64,000 bases of DNA. It comes from Salinispora oceanensis (GTDB taxonomy: Bacteria; Actinomycetota; Actinomycetes; Mycobacteriales; Micromonosporaceae). Under the pieces are notes generated by a model. That model saw nothing but the letters and a program-made list of their open reading frames with translations, did not search any database and had not been told where the DNA came from. Each line of letters opens with the position of its first letter. Position 1 is the stretch's first letter. Below are positions 55,235-63,918 of the stretch, one piece after another. The DNA is taken from NCBI RefSeq assembly GCF_000383575.1, contig NZ_KB911579.1, forward strand, positions 3,318,523 to 3,382,522, given 5' to 3'. The translations under genes and the position numbers were made by a program.

Positions 55235-56188
55235 GTGAGCGAACGCGGCAACGGCGTCGTGGGGCCGGGCGAGTTCGGTCTGATCGACCGGGTTACCGCT
55301 CGGTTGTCGTACGGCCCGACCGTCCTGCTCGGCCCCGGGGACGACGCGGCGGTGGTGGCCGCCACGGACGCCCGGGTTGTCGCCTCCACCGACGTACTGG
55401 TGGAGGGGCGGCACTTCCGCCGGGACTGGTCCGCAGCGCAGGAGATCGGCCATCGGGCGGCCGCGGCGAATCTCGCCGACATCGCGGCGATGGGCGCGCG
55501 CAGCACCGCCCTGCTGGTCGCCCTCTGCATGCCACCGGAGCTGCCGCCCGAGTGGGCGGAGGAGCTGGCCGATGGCCTGGCGGCGGAGGCCGCCCTCGTG
55601 GGGGCAAGCGTGGTGGGCGGGGACATGTCGACGAGTCCCACCCTGACCATCGCGGTGACCGCACTCGGTGATCTCGGTGGCCGGACGCCGGTGACCCGGG
55701 CCGGGGCCCAGCCCGGTGACGTCGTGGCTCTCGCCGGTCGGACCGGGTACGCGGCGGCCGGCCTCACCATCCTGTCCCGAGGCTTCCGGACCCCGCGGCT
55801 GCTGGTCGAGGCGTATCGACGGCCCGAGGTGCCGTACCAGGCCGGACCGGCGGCGGCCGGAGCCGGGGCGACCGCGATGATCGATGTTTCGGATGGGCTC
55901 CTCGCCGACCTGGGGCATGTGGCCCAAGCGAGCGGGGTGGCGGTGGATGTGCGGCGGGACGCCTTCGCGGTGCCCCGGCAGATGCGCGACGCGGCCCAGG
56001 CGCTCGGCGTTGACCCGTACACCTGGCTGTTGACCGGCGGGGACGACCACGCCCTCGCGGCGACCTTCCCCCCGACGGCGGTGTTGCCGACAGGCTGGCA
56101 GCCGATCGGTGCGGTCACCGCAGGTTCCGGGGTGACCGTTGACCGCCGGCAGTGGGAGGGCCCCGGCGGCTGGGACCACTTCCGGTAG
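55235..56188 (+). CDS. thiL: Thiamine-monophosphate kinase
   Basis: 317 residues, AIR-synthase fold. It phosphorylates thiamine monophosphate to the diphosphate cofactor. The N-terminus has LGPGDDAAVV and STDVLVEGRHF. GHRAAAANLADIAAMGA and VVGGDMSTSPTLTIAVTALG bind Mg/ATP, and DVSDGLLADLGHVA with LLTGGDDHAL are characteristic. GGAG lies before GTG 55235. The cofactor is used by IlvB and by the E1-type enzyme at the left edge. Confidence 0.94.
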   Translation: MSERGNGVVGPGEFGLIDRVTARLSYGPTVLLGPGDDAAVVAATDARVVASTDVLVEGRHFRRDWSAAQEIGHRAAAANLADIAAMGARSTALLVALCMPPELPPEWAEELADGLAAEAALVGASVVGGDMSTSPTLTIAVTALGDLGGRTPVTRAGAQPGDVVALAGRTGYAAAGLTILSRGFRTPRLLVEAYRRPEVPYQAGPAAAGAGATAMIDVSDGLLADLGHVAQASGVAVDVRRDAFAVPRQMRDAAQALGVDPYTWLLTGGDDHALAATFPPTAVLPTGWQPIGAVTAGSGVTVDRRQWEGPGGWDHFR

Positions 56189-56216
56189 GCGCACCGGGCG
56201 GTCGTACCCTGCATTG

Positions 56217-56684
56217 GTGCAGAACCTGCAGATTCACCCCACCCGATTCGACTCGCCGGCGGCGCAGCGGTTGATCAAGGCGGCCCTCGCCGACCTGGGC
56301 GTGCGATACGGCGGCAGCGGCGACGAGACCCCGGTGGATGCGACCGAGTTCGAGCCGCCCGCCGGGACCTTCCTCATCGCCGAGCTCGACGGCGAATCCG
56401 TGGCCTGTGGCGGCTGGCGCAGCCACGGTGGGTCGGTCGAGACCGCCGAGCTGAAGCGGATGTACGTGGCACCGCACGTCCGGGGGCGGGGCGTGGCCCG
56501 AGCCGTCCTGGCGGCGGTGGAACGGTCCGCACGCGAGCGGGGCCGACAGCGGATCGTACTGGAGTGCGGCGACCGGCAACCCGAGGCGCTCGCGCTGTAC
56601 CGTTCATCCGGATACGCGCAGATCCCGAACTTCGGCTTCTACAAGGATGCCCCGGGCTGCGTCTCGTTCGGCCGCATGCTCTGA
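56217..56684 (+). CDS. GNAT-family N-acetyltransferase
   Basis: 155 residues. The acetyl-CoA motif is MYVAPHVRGRGVARAVLAAV, followed by LECGDRQPEALALYRSSGY. No substrate is suggested. GTG 56217 has TACCCT 6 nt upstream and no ribosome site, suggesting a leaderless mRNA, 28 nt after the thiL stop. The frame is open farther upstream but would overlap thiL. Confidence 0.88.
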   Translation: MQNLQIHPTRFDSPAAQRLIKAALADLGVRYGGSGDETPVDATEFEPPAGTFLIAELDGESVACGGWRSHGGSVETAELKRMYVAPHVRGRGVARAVLAAVERSARERGRQRIVLECGDRQPEALALYRSSGYAQIPNFGFYKDAPGCVSFGRML

Positions 56685-56771
56685 ATCCGCGCCCGCTCGG
56701 GAGACGTCCGGGCCAGGCCGAGTTCGGGAGGGCTCGGCCTGGCATACGCAACCGGCCCGGCATACGCGAAA

Positions 56772-56795
56772 CCGGCGGACCGTCGGGTCCGCCGG
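56772..56795. terminator. Hairpin between GNAT and rpmB genes
   Basis: CCGGCGGACC (56772-56781), loop GTCG, then its complement at 56786-56795; a perfect 10-bp stem without T-tract, between convergent genes. Confidence 0.55.
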
Positions 56796-56819
56796 CGCGA
56801 TCTGGCTGGGTTTGCCGCG

Positions 56820-57011
56820 TCAGGCGCGGGTGACCTTGCCAGCCTTGATGCAGGACGTGCAGACCTTCAGCTTCTTGGTGTTGCCACCACCGGCCGGGGT
56901 GCGCACGGACTGGATGTTCGGGTTCCAGCGGCGGTTGGTCCGCCGGTGCGAGTGGGACACGTTGTGGCCGAAGCCCGGCCCCTTGCCACAGACGTCGCAC
57001 ACGCTAGCCAC
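56820..57011 (-). CDS. rpmB: 50S ribosomal protein L28
   Basis: 63 residues, the usual L28 size. It begins [20 protein letters not shown] and has [12 protein letters not shown] and [14 protein letters not shown]. Both CxxC pairs are intact, so this is the zinc-binding (C+) form. It is followed by no L33/L31 gene here. It diverges from the FakA-like kinase gene. Confidence 0.97.
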   Translation of the reverse strand: MASVCDVCGKGPGFGHNVSHSHRRTNRRWNPNIQSVRTPAGGGNTKKLKVCTSCIKAGKVTRA

Positions 57012-57238
57012 GGGATACTCCTGGGATTGATCCGTTCATGAGGTCGTCACCAGGCGCTGCCCGGGCAACCTGGTCAGGTTACCCGATGCCTGCTCGCGAT
57101 GCCCAACCCCCCTCCGACCCGCCCGGCCCCGTGCGGACCGCCCCGGCCCCGCGCGGACCCGTTCGGCCTTGGGTGGACACGCCCGGCGCGCGTCGCCGGG
57201 CCCGACGACGGTCGGAGCGCGCCAGTAGGCTACCTACC

Positions 57239-58846
57239 GTGCTGGACACCCTCGATGCCGCCGCGGTCCGCCGTTGGTGCGCGGGTGGACTGGTCGCGTT
57301 GAAACGCCACCAGGGCGAGATCGACCACCTCAATGTCTACCCGGTGCCCGACGGTGATACCGGCACCAACCTGGTCCTCACCCTCACCTCGGCGCAGCAG
57401 GCGTTGGCGATGGAGCGGGACAAGCTGCCCGACGACGGGCCCACCCCGCACGGGCAGGCGCTCCGGCTGATGGCCCGGGGCGCGCTGCTCGGTGCCCGCG
57501 GCAACTCGGGAGTGATCCTGGCGCAGATCCTGCGCGGCTTTGCGGACACACTGGCCGCGGTCCCGGTCGTGCGGGGCCGGGCGCTAGCCGCCGCCCTGCG
57601 TGCCGCCGCCACCGCCGCCTACGCCGCCGTCGCCGCTCCGGTCGAGGGGACGCTGCTCAGCGTGGCCGCCGCCGCGGCACGTGCCGCCGAGCGGGCCGGC
57701 CGGGACGAGCTGGGCACCGTGGCCCGGGCCGCGGCCGACGAGGCCGCGCAAGCCCTCGGCCGGACGCCCCAGCAGCTACCGGCCCTGGCCCGCGCCAGTG
57801 TGGTCGACGCTGGTGGGCGGGGTCTCTGTCTACTACTCGACGCCCTGGTCGAGGTGGTCACCGGGGAGCGTCCGGCGCGTCCGGAGCTCATCGGCAGGTC
57901 GTCCCACCTGCCGGTCGACGAATCCCGCGAGAACAACCAGTCAACGTACGCCTACGAGGTGCAGTACCTGCTCGACGCCGAACCGGCGGCGGTGGCGCGG
58001 CTGCGCGAGGAGCTCGGCGCCCTGGGCGACTCGCTGGCGGTCGTCGGCGACGGCGCCGCCGGCACCTGGAACGTGCACGTGCACGTTGACGATGTCGGAG
58101 CGGCAATCGAGGCGGGAGTGGTCGCCGGCCGCCCGCATCGGATCGGGGTGACCCGCTTCGCCGACCTGCCCCGGCCGCCCGTGTCGCCGGGGCCGGACCG
58201 CCGGGCGGCGGTGGTGGTGGCCACCGGGGTCGGCATCGTCGAGCTCTGCACCGCGGCGGGGGCGACGGTGCTGGAGGGCGTCTTCTCCGCCAGTGAGCTG
58301 TTGACCGCCGTTCGCGCCACTCGCGCTGCCCACGTCGTGGTGCTGCCCGACGATCCGGACACCCGGGCGATGGCGAACGACGCGGCCCGGGCGGCGTCGC
58401 AGCTCGGCCTCCAGGTCAGCGTGGTCCCGACCCGGTCGCCGGTGCAGGCGCTCGCCGCGCTCGCCGTCCGGGACCCGGGGCGGCGCTTCGAGGATGACGT
58501 GATCGCGATGGCGGAGGCCGCCGGCGCCTGCCGGTACGCGGAGGTCTGCTACGCCAGCCGGGCGGCCCTGACCGTCGCCGGCCCCTGCCGGCCCGGGGAC
58601 GTGCTCGCCCTGGTTGACGGCGAGGTGCACCTCATCGGAGCGGACCTGCTCGACACCTGCACCGCCGTGGTCGACCGGATGCTCGGCGGCGGCGGCGAGC
58701 TGGTGACCCTGCTGGTCGGGGCGGACGCCCCCGCCGGTCTGACGGAGGCGGTCCGCGAGCACGTGGTCCGCTCCTGGCCGTTCGTTGAGGTGCAGGTGTA
58801 CCTGGGTGGGCAACCGCACCACCCGCTCCTGGTGGGGGTCGAATGA
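57239..58846 (+). CDS. FakA-like fatty acid/dihydroxyacetone kinase family protein (DAK2 domain)
   Basis: 535 residues. The N-terminal DAK2-type domain has HLNVYPVPDGDTGTN (Mg/ATP-binding Asp cluster), ALLGARGNSGVILAQ and ASVVDAGGRGL. The middle and C-terminal parts match FakA/YloV proteins. FakA makes acyl-phosphate with a FakB partner, which is not in the window. GTG 57239 has TAGGCT 7 nt upstream, suggesting leaderless transcription. The stop overlaps the recG ATG by 4 nt. Confidence 0.9.
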   Translation: MLDTLDAAAVRRWCAGGLVALKRHQGEIDHLNVYPVPDGDTGTNLVLTLTSAQQALAMERDKLPDDGPTPHGQALRLMARGALLGARGNSGVILAQILRGFADTLAAVPVVRGRALAAALRAAATAAYAAVAAPVEGTLLSVAAAAARAAERAGRDELGTVARAAADEAAQALGRTPQQLPALARASVVDAGGRGLCLLLDALVEVVTGERPARPELIGRSSHLPVDESRENNQSTYAYEVQYLLDAEPAAVARLREELGALGDSLAVVGDGAAGTWNVHVHVDDVGAAIEAGVVAGRPHRIGVTRFADLPRPPVSPGPDRRAAVVVATGVGIVELCTAAGATVLEGVFSASELLTAVRATRAAHVVVLPDDPDTRAMANDAARAASQLGLQVSVVPTRSPVQALAALAVRDPGRRFEDDVIAMAEAAGACRYAEVCYASRAALTVAGPCRPGDVLALVDGEVHLIGADLLDTCTAVVDRMLGGGGELVTLLVGADAPAGLTEAVREHVVRSWPFVEVQVYLGGQPHHPLLVGVE

Positions 58847-61047
58847 CCTCCGACCAGGCCACCGTCGACACTCCGCTGGGCAAGCTGGTCGGAGCGAAAA
58901 CGGCCAAGGCGCTCGCCACCCACCTCGACCTGCACACCGCGGGCGACCTGCTCTACCACGTTCCCCGCCGGTACGACGAGCGCGGTGAGCACACCGACAT
59001 TCGGTCGCTTGATGTCGGTGAGCAAGTCACCGTCCTGGCCCAGGTGCAGCGCACCGCCGTACGTCCGATGCGCCAACGCCGCGGAAATCTGCTGGAGGTG
59101 ACGGTCGGCGACGGCTCGGGGGGCGCATTGACCCTGACCTTCTTCGGGAACCAGGTCTGGCGTGAGCGGGACCTGCGCCCCGGCCGGTGGGGGCTGTTCG
59201 CCGGCAAGGTCACCGAGTTTCGGGGCCGTCGGCAGCTCAACGGCCCGGAGTACGTGCTCCTCGGCGCCGGTGATGAGGGTGAGGTGGCGGCCAGCGAGGA
59301 GGTCGAGGAGTTCGCGGGTGCGTTGATCCCGGTCTACCCGGCCGCCGCGGCGGTGCCGACCTGGGTGATCGCCCGGTGTGTGCGGGTCGTCCTGGACACT
59401 GTCGACCCCCCGGCGGATCCGGTACCGGCTACCGTGCGGAGCAGCCGCAACCTGGTCGGCCTCGGCGCCGCCCTGCGCGAGGTGCACCGGCCCGCCAGCA
59501 AGGAGGCGCTCTACCGGGCCCGGCGCCGGCTCAAGTGGGACGAGGCCTTCGCGGTGCAGCTCACCCTGGTGCGACGCAAGCGGCAGGCCGCCGACCGTCC
59601 AGCCCGACCACGACCCGGGGTGGACGGTGGCCTGCGGGACGCCTTCGACGCCCGCCTGCCGTACCAGCTGACGGTTGGTCAACGGGAGGTCGGCATCGAG
59701 ATCGCCACGGACCTGGCCACCGCCCACCCGATGCATCGGCTGCTCCAGGGCGAGGTCGGTTCCGGCAAGACGGTGGTCGCGCTGCGCGCGATGCTGCAGG
59801 TGGTGGACGCCGGTGGGCAGGCCGCGCTGCTGGCCCCGACCGAGGTGCTCGCCGCCCAGCACCACCGTGGCATCCGCGACCTGCTCGGGTCCCTGGGGCG
59901 GGCGGGCGAGCTGGACTCCGCCGAGCACGCCACCCGGGTGGAGCTGGTCACCGGATCGTTGGGTGCCGCGGCCCGCCGGCGGGCGTTGGGCGAGATCCGC
60001 AGCGGCGCCGCCGGCATCGTGCTGGGCACACACGCCCTGCTGTACGAGGGCGTCGACTTCGCCGACCTCGGTCTGGTGGTGGTGGACGAGCAGCACCGCT
60101 TCGGCGTCGAGCAGCGGGACGCGCTGCGGGCGAAGGCGGAGCAGCCGCCGCACGTGCTGGTCATGACGGCCACCCCGATTCCCCGTACGGTGGCGATGAC
60201 CGTCTACGGAGACCTGGAGGTCTCCACCCTGTCGCAGCTGCCGCGGGGACGCTCCCCGATCGCGTCGCACGTGGTTCCGGCCGCGGAGAAGCCGGCTTTC
60301 CTGGACCGGGCGTGGCGCCGGCTGCGGGAGGAGGTCACCGCCGGCCACCAGGCGTACGTGGTCTGCCCGCGCATCGGCGACGGCCCCTCCTCGGACGAGG
60401 AGGCGGCGGCGGAGGAGGACGACACCGCCCGTCGGCCCCCGCTCGCGGTGACCGAGGTGGCGCCGCTTCTCGCCGAGGGGCCGCTGCACGGACTGCGAAT
60501 CGGGGTGCTGCACGGTCGGCTGCCCGCCGAGGAGAAGGACGCGGTGATGCGTTCGTTCGCCGCTGGCGATCTCGATGTGCTGGTGGCGACCACTGTGGTC
60601 GAGGTCGGGGTGGACGTGCCGAACGCCACCGTGATGATCGTGTTGGACGCCGACCGGTTCGGGGTGTCCCAGCTGCATCAGCTCCGGGGCCGGGTCGGTC
60701 GTGGTTCCGCCGCGGGGCTCTGCTTGCTGGTGACCGAGGCGATGGAGGGTAGCTCGGCGCGGGAGCGGCTGGACGCCGTGGGGTCGACAACGGATGGTTT
60801 CAAGCTCGCCGAGCTCGATCTGGAGCAACGCCGCGAGGGCGATGTGCTCGGCGCTACCCAGTCCGGTCGCCGCTCGCACCTGCGGCTGCTGTCGCTGCTG
60901 CGGGACGCGGACCTGATTCGTGACGCCCGGACCGAGGCGATCAACCTGGTCGAGGAGGATCCGGAGCTGGTGCGCCATCCGGCCCTGGCGGCGTCGGTGG
61001 CGGCCCTGGTGGACGCGGACCGCGCCGAGTACCTGGAGAAGGGGTAG
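58843..61047 (+). CDS. recG: ATP-dependent DNA helicase RecG
   Basis: A 734-residue helicase that remodels stalled replication forks and recombination branches. The N-terminal wedge/OB domain (about 1-170) precedes helicase motifs: QGEVGSGKTVVALRA (Walker A), APTEVLAAQH, VVVDEQHRFGVEQR (motif II), VMTATPIPRT (III), VCPRIG, ATTVVEVGVDVPNA (V) and QLHQLRGRVGRG (VI). An acidic insert (SSDEEAAAEEDD) lies between motifs. It is coupled to the FakA-like gene by ATGA. Confidence 0.97.
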   Translation: MTSDQATVDTPLGKLVGAKTAKALATHLDLHTAGDLLYHVPRRYDERGEHTDIRSLDVGEQVTVLAQVQRTAVRPMRQRRGNLLEVTVGDGSGGALTLTFFGNQVWRERDLRPGRWGLFAGKVTEFRGRRQLNGPEYVLLGAGDEGEVAASEEVEEFAGALIPVYPAAAAVPTWVIARCVRVVLDTVDPPADPVPATVRSSRNLVGLGAALREVHRPASKEALYRARRRLKWDEAFAVQLTLVRRKRQAADRPARPRPGVDGGLRDAFDARLPYQLTVGQREVGIEIATDLATAHPMHRLLQGEVGSGKTVVALRAMLQVVDAGGQAALLAPTEVLAAQHHRGIRDLLGSLGRAGELDSAEHATRVELVTGSLGAAARRRALGEIRSGAAGIVLGTHALLYEGVDFADLGLVVVDEQHRFGVEQRDALRAKAEQPPHVLVMTATPIPRTVAMTVYGDLEVSTLSQLPRGRSPIASHVVPAAEKPAFLDRAWRRLREEVTAGHQAYVVCPRIGDGPSSDEEAAAEEDDTARRPPLAVTEVAPLLAEGPLHGLRIGVLHGRLPAEEKDAVMRSFAAGDLDVLVATTVVEVGVDVPNATVMIVLDADRFGVSQLHQLRGRVGRGSAAGLCLLVTEAMEGSSARERLDAVGSTTDGFKLAELDLEQRREGDVLGATQSGRRSHLRLLSLLRDADLIRDARTEAINLVEEDPELVRHPALAASVAALVDADRAEYLEKG

Positions 61048-61083
61048 CCGCGCCAGCGGCTGCGGCGCAGACCCGAGCGGAGC

Positions 61084-61187
61084 CGGTCCGCTGTGGCCCT
61101 TCCCGCGGGATCGGGTCCGGTCCGCTATGGCTGGTCCCGCGGGATCGGGTCCGGTCCGGCAGGCCGGGACGGGATCGGGTCCGGCGA
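61084..61187. repeat. Short tandem repeat after recG (~34-bp unit, about 2.5 copies)
   Basis: A 24-bp core beginning TCCCGCGGGATCGGG occurs at 61101-61124 and again at 61135-61158 (34-bp period). A third partial copy (GGGATCGGGTCCGG) lies at 61171-61184, and a variant of the flank (GGTCCGCTGTGGCC) at 61084. No open frame is suggested by it. Confidence 0.75.
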
Positions 61188-61194
61188 ACGGCGA

Positions 61195-61226
61195 AGGGCG
61201 GGCCGACCAGCTGGTCGGCCCGCCCT
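61195..61226. terminator. 32-bp perfect palindrome, bidirectional terminator
   Basis: AGGGCGGGCCGACCAG (61195-61210) is followed directly by its complement (61211-61226). It lies between recG and the convergent surface-protein gene. Confidence 0.7.
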
Positions 61227-61247
61227 CAGCGGTCAGTAACCCTTAGC

Positions 61248-62447
61248 TCAGGCGGTGAACCGGAGCTTGCGACGACGGGCCATGACGAACAGGCCGCCAC
61301 CGACGGCCAGCAGCACGGCGGCGCCGGCGGCGATGCCGCCAGCCGCGGCACCGGTCACTGGCAGGCCGGGGTCGCCGCCGCCCTCACCGGGGGTGCAGTC
61401 CTCGGGCTTCTCCCAGGCGATCGGCTTGGGGTCCTCGATGCCCTCGCCGCTCGGCGTGACAATCAGGCCCTCCTCGGCCGGGAAGGAGACGGTGCCGCTC
61501 ATGCCGGGCTCGACGGTCAGCGTCTGCGGCTCACCCTTGTTCGGGGTGAAGGTCGCGGTGGTGGTCTCGCCGTCTTCGGGGTTGTTGATCTCGAAGATCA
61601 GCTCGTCGCAGGTGGACTTGTAGGCGCCGGTCGGCTCGCCCGGCTTGACACAGTTGTCGGCCGGCTCCGGATCGCCGTGGAAGAGCGGCTCCTTGCTGCC
61701 CTCGACGGTCACCTTGATGTCGGTCGCCTGCTCCGCCGGAACCTCCACCGAGGTGCTTTCGCCGGGCTTGACACTCACCTTCTCGGTGAAGGCGCCGGCA
61801 CTGGCTTCGACGGTGAACTCCGCCGGAGCGGTCGCGTCGTCGGCGTTGTTGAGCGTGACGTGGGCGATGCCCTCGCAGTCAGCCTGGATGCTCGCCGACG
61901 GGTTGGGGACCGTCGGAGCCGGCGGCTCCGAGGGCGACGGGGTCGGAGTCGGAGCCGGCGGCTCGGAGGCCGACGGGGTCGGAGTCGGCTTCGGTGGCTT
62001 GCAGGTGCCGCAGAACTTGACCTTCGCCGTGCGCATCCGGTCTTCGACGAAACCGTTGTCCCACTCGGCCCGGACGGCCAGCGACGCCATGGTGACGTTG
62101 CTGTCCACCCGGAGGTTGGCGGTCAGCGCCTTCTTCACCGAGTGCGGGTACTTGTCGCCGTCGGTGACGCTGATTTCGGGGATGGTGACCTCGGTGGCCT
62201 TCCCCCCGACGTAGGTCTTGGCGACGACCTCGACCAGCTTGTACTTCTTGACGCCCTTGGGGGCGTAGGTCTTGATGGACCAGTCGACAACCCACTCGCC
62301 GGTGGCAACGTCGCACTTGGCCTGACCGGTGATTTCGCTGTGGTGGGCGCTGGCGGGGGCGGCGAAGATCGCCACACCGGTGAGACCGAGCAGCGCGCCA
62401 GCGGCGACGGCGCTGGCACGTCGGAATAGGGCATGGAGACGGTTCAC
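61248..62447 (-). CDS. Surface protein with LPVTG sortase signal
   Basis: 399 residues. A signal peptide ends near ASA|HH (about residue 34). A Cys-containing beta-rich domain (about 35-150, ending KFCGTCKPP) follows, then a Pro/Thr/Ser spacer with repeated TPTPS units and two more beta-rich segments with Cys (NCVKPGE, STCDEL). The C-terminus is a typical sorting signal: LPVTG, a hydrophobic helix and RRRKLRF. It is therefore probably attached to the cell wall by a sortase that is not in this window. AGGAG is 6 nt before GTG 62447. Confidence 0.88.
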   Translation of the reverse strand: MNRLHALFRRASAVAAGALLGLTGVAIFAAPASAHHSEITGQAKCDVATGEWVVDWSIKTYAPKGVKKYKLVEVVAKTYVGGKATEVTIPEISVTDGDKYPHSVKKALTANLRVDSNVTMASLAVRAEWDNGFVEDRMRTAKVKFCGTCKPPKPTPTPSASEPPAPTPTPSPSEPPAPTVPNPSASIQADCEGIAHVTLNNADDATAPAEFTVEASAGAFTEKVSVKPGESTSVEVPAEQATDIKVTVEGSKEPLFHGDPEPADNCVKPGEPTGAYKSTCDELIFEINNPEDGETTTATFTPNKGEPQTLTVEPGMSGTVSFPAEEGLIVTPSGEGIEDPKPIAWEKPEDCTPGEGGGDPGLPVTGAAAGGIAAGAAVLLAVGGGLFVMARRRKLRFTA

Positions 62448-62783
62448 GTCTGCTCCTGAATGAGGGATCGGACGACGTGCCGGGCGGAACGGGAGGTAGC
62501 GGCGATGTTGGCGTGGACCGCGGGCTCACGGCGCTCGCCTGGGCACAGGCTGCGCTCGCCAAGGCGGGCGCACAGCTGGTGACTGTACTGGTTTGTGATC
62601 AATATCGGGAGCCGGGATGAGGGGACTCACATGATGTTGTTAATTCGTGATCATTGATTGGCGGAGGGTTGTCGAGCGATGACCGTCCGATGTGTGCCGT
62701 CGGTGACTTCCGGCCTGGTTCGGCCCAGAAGCGCTCGGCCCGGCGTAGGTGACGTAGCGTCGCAGCATGACCAGGAGCAGGCG
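62448..62783. other. 336-bp promoter region between surface-protein gene and rsmD
   Basis: No gene seen. It holds two TGATCA palindromes 52 bp apart (62596-62601 and 62648-62653), each inside a GTGATCA-W-T context and in a stretch rich in A/T. TACAGT (62584-62589, minus strand) is a possible -10 for the surface-protein gene. TAGCGT near 62755-62760 with ATG 7 nt later resembles other leaderless starts here, but that frame is not rsmD and I do not call it. Confidence 0.45.
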
Positions 62784-63347
62784 GTGACGCGCATCGTGGC
62801 GGGCGCGCTTGGTGGGCGCCGGATCACCGCCCCGCCCGGCGCCGGCACCCGGCCGACCTCCGACCGGGTCCGGGAGGCGCTGTTCAGCGCCCTTGAGGCG
62901 GCCGTCGACCTGGCGGGGGCACGCTTCGCCGACCTCTACGCCGGGTCCGGAGCGGTGGGGCTGGAGGCGCTCTCCCGGGGTGCCGGGCACGTGCTGTTGG
63001 TCGAGTCGAACCCGCGGGCCGGCCAGACGATCCGGGCGAACATGGCGGCCCTGCGAACTGGTCCGGCTGCCCGCCTGGTTGCGGGGAAGGTCGCCACCGT
63101 GCTCGCCGCCGGTCCCGAAGAGGGCCCGTACGACGTGGTCTTCGCCGACCCGCCCTACCCGGTGTCGGATGAGGAGGTTTCCGCCATGCTCGCCGCGCTC
63201 GCCGGCAACGGGTGGTTGGCGCCCGAGGCCCTCGTCGTGGTGGAGCGGTCGAGTCGCAGTGGGCCGGTCGGCTGGGTGCCAGGTGTCACCGGCGAGCGCA
63301 GCCGCCGGTACGGCGAGACCATTCTTTGGTACGGTCGCCGATCATGA
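62784..63347 (+). CDS. rsmD: 16S rRNA (guanine966-N2)-methyltransferase
   Basis: 187 residues. It methylates G966 of 16S rRNA with S-adenosylmethionine. TRIVAGALGGRRITAPPG at the start, TRPTSDRVREALFSALE, ADLYAGSGAVGLEALSRGA (SAM) and FADPPYP (catalytic) are diagnostic. GTG 62784 has AGGAG 7 nt upstream; a longer upstream frame has no homology. Its stop overlaps the coaD ATG (ATGA), the standard rsmD-coaD pairing. Confidence 0.95.
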   Translation: MTRIVAGALGGRRITAPPGAGTRPTSDRVREALFSALEAAVDLAGARFADLYAGSGAVGLEALSRGAGHVLLVESNPRAGQTIRANMAALRTGPAARLVAGKVATVLAAGPEEGPYDVVFADPPYPVSDEEVSAMLAALAGNGWLAPEALVVVERSSRSGPVGWVPGVTGERSRRYGETILWYGRRS

Positions 63348-63832
63348 GGCGTGCGGTCTGTCCCGGCTCGTTCGACCCGGTCACCAATGGTCATCTCGAC
63401 ATCATCGGCCGGGCCAGTCGGCTCTTCGACGAAGTGATCGTCGGAGTGGGGATCAACCAGTCGAAGACCCGTCTGTTCACCGTTGACGAGCGCATCGGCA
63501 TGCTCCGCGAGGTGATCTCGTCGTACGACAACGTCCGGGTGGAGTCGTTCCGCGGCCTGTTGGTCGACTTCTGTCACGCCCAGCGGGCCAGTGTCCTGAT
63601 CAAGGGGCTCCGGGCGGTCAGTGACTTCGACTACGAGTTGCAGATGGCCCAGATGAACATCGGCCTGGCCGGCGTGGAGACACTCTTCATGCCGACCAAC
63701 CCGCTCTACTCGTTCCTCTCCTCGAGTCTGGTCAAGGATGTGGCGAAGTGGGGTGGTGACATCTCCGCCCACGTGCCCGAGGTGGTCCGCGAAGCCCTGC
63801 TGGCGCGCCTCGACCCGCCGTCGCGGCTCTGA
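63344..63832 (+). CDS. coaD: Phosphopantetheine adenylyltransferase
   Basis: 162 residues, the usual size. It transfers AMP to 4'-phosphopantetheine in coenzyme A synthesis. RAVCPGSFDPVTNGHLDII at the N-terminus is the nucleotidyltransferase HxGH-type region (NGHLD). VLIKGLRAVSDFDYELQM and NPLYSFLSSSLVKDVAKWGGD are characteristic. It is translationally coupled to rsmD and followed by a strong hairpin. Confidence 0.97.
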   Translation: MRRAVCPGSFDPVTNGHLDIIGRASRLFDEVIVGVGINQSKTRLFTVDERIGMLREVISSYDNVRVESFRGLLVDFCHAQRASVLIKGLRAVSDFDYELQMAQMNIGLAGVETLFMPTNPLYSFLSSSLVKDVAKWGGDISAHVPEVVREALLARLDPPSRL

Positions 63833-63889
63833 TCCGTCGTCGGTGTCCCGGCTCCGCGGCCGGTGACTCGGTCCGGTCCGCCGACGTCA

Positions 63890-63918
63890 ACCCCTCCCGG
63901 CGACGCGCCGGGAGGGGT
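63890..63918 (+). terminator. Terminator-like hairpin after coaD
   Basis: ACCCCTCCCGGCG (63890-63902), loop ACG, then the perfect complement (63906-63918); a 13-bp stem without T-tract. The remaining 80 bases to the window edge hold no recognisable feature. Confidence 0.65.

Noticed and set aside
58549..60978. Very long minus-strand open frame across recG
   Set aside because: Mirror frame of recG with low-complexity His/Gln/Arg composition and no known domain; recG motifs are complete on the plus strand.
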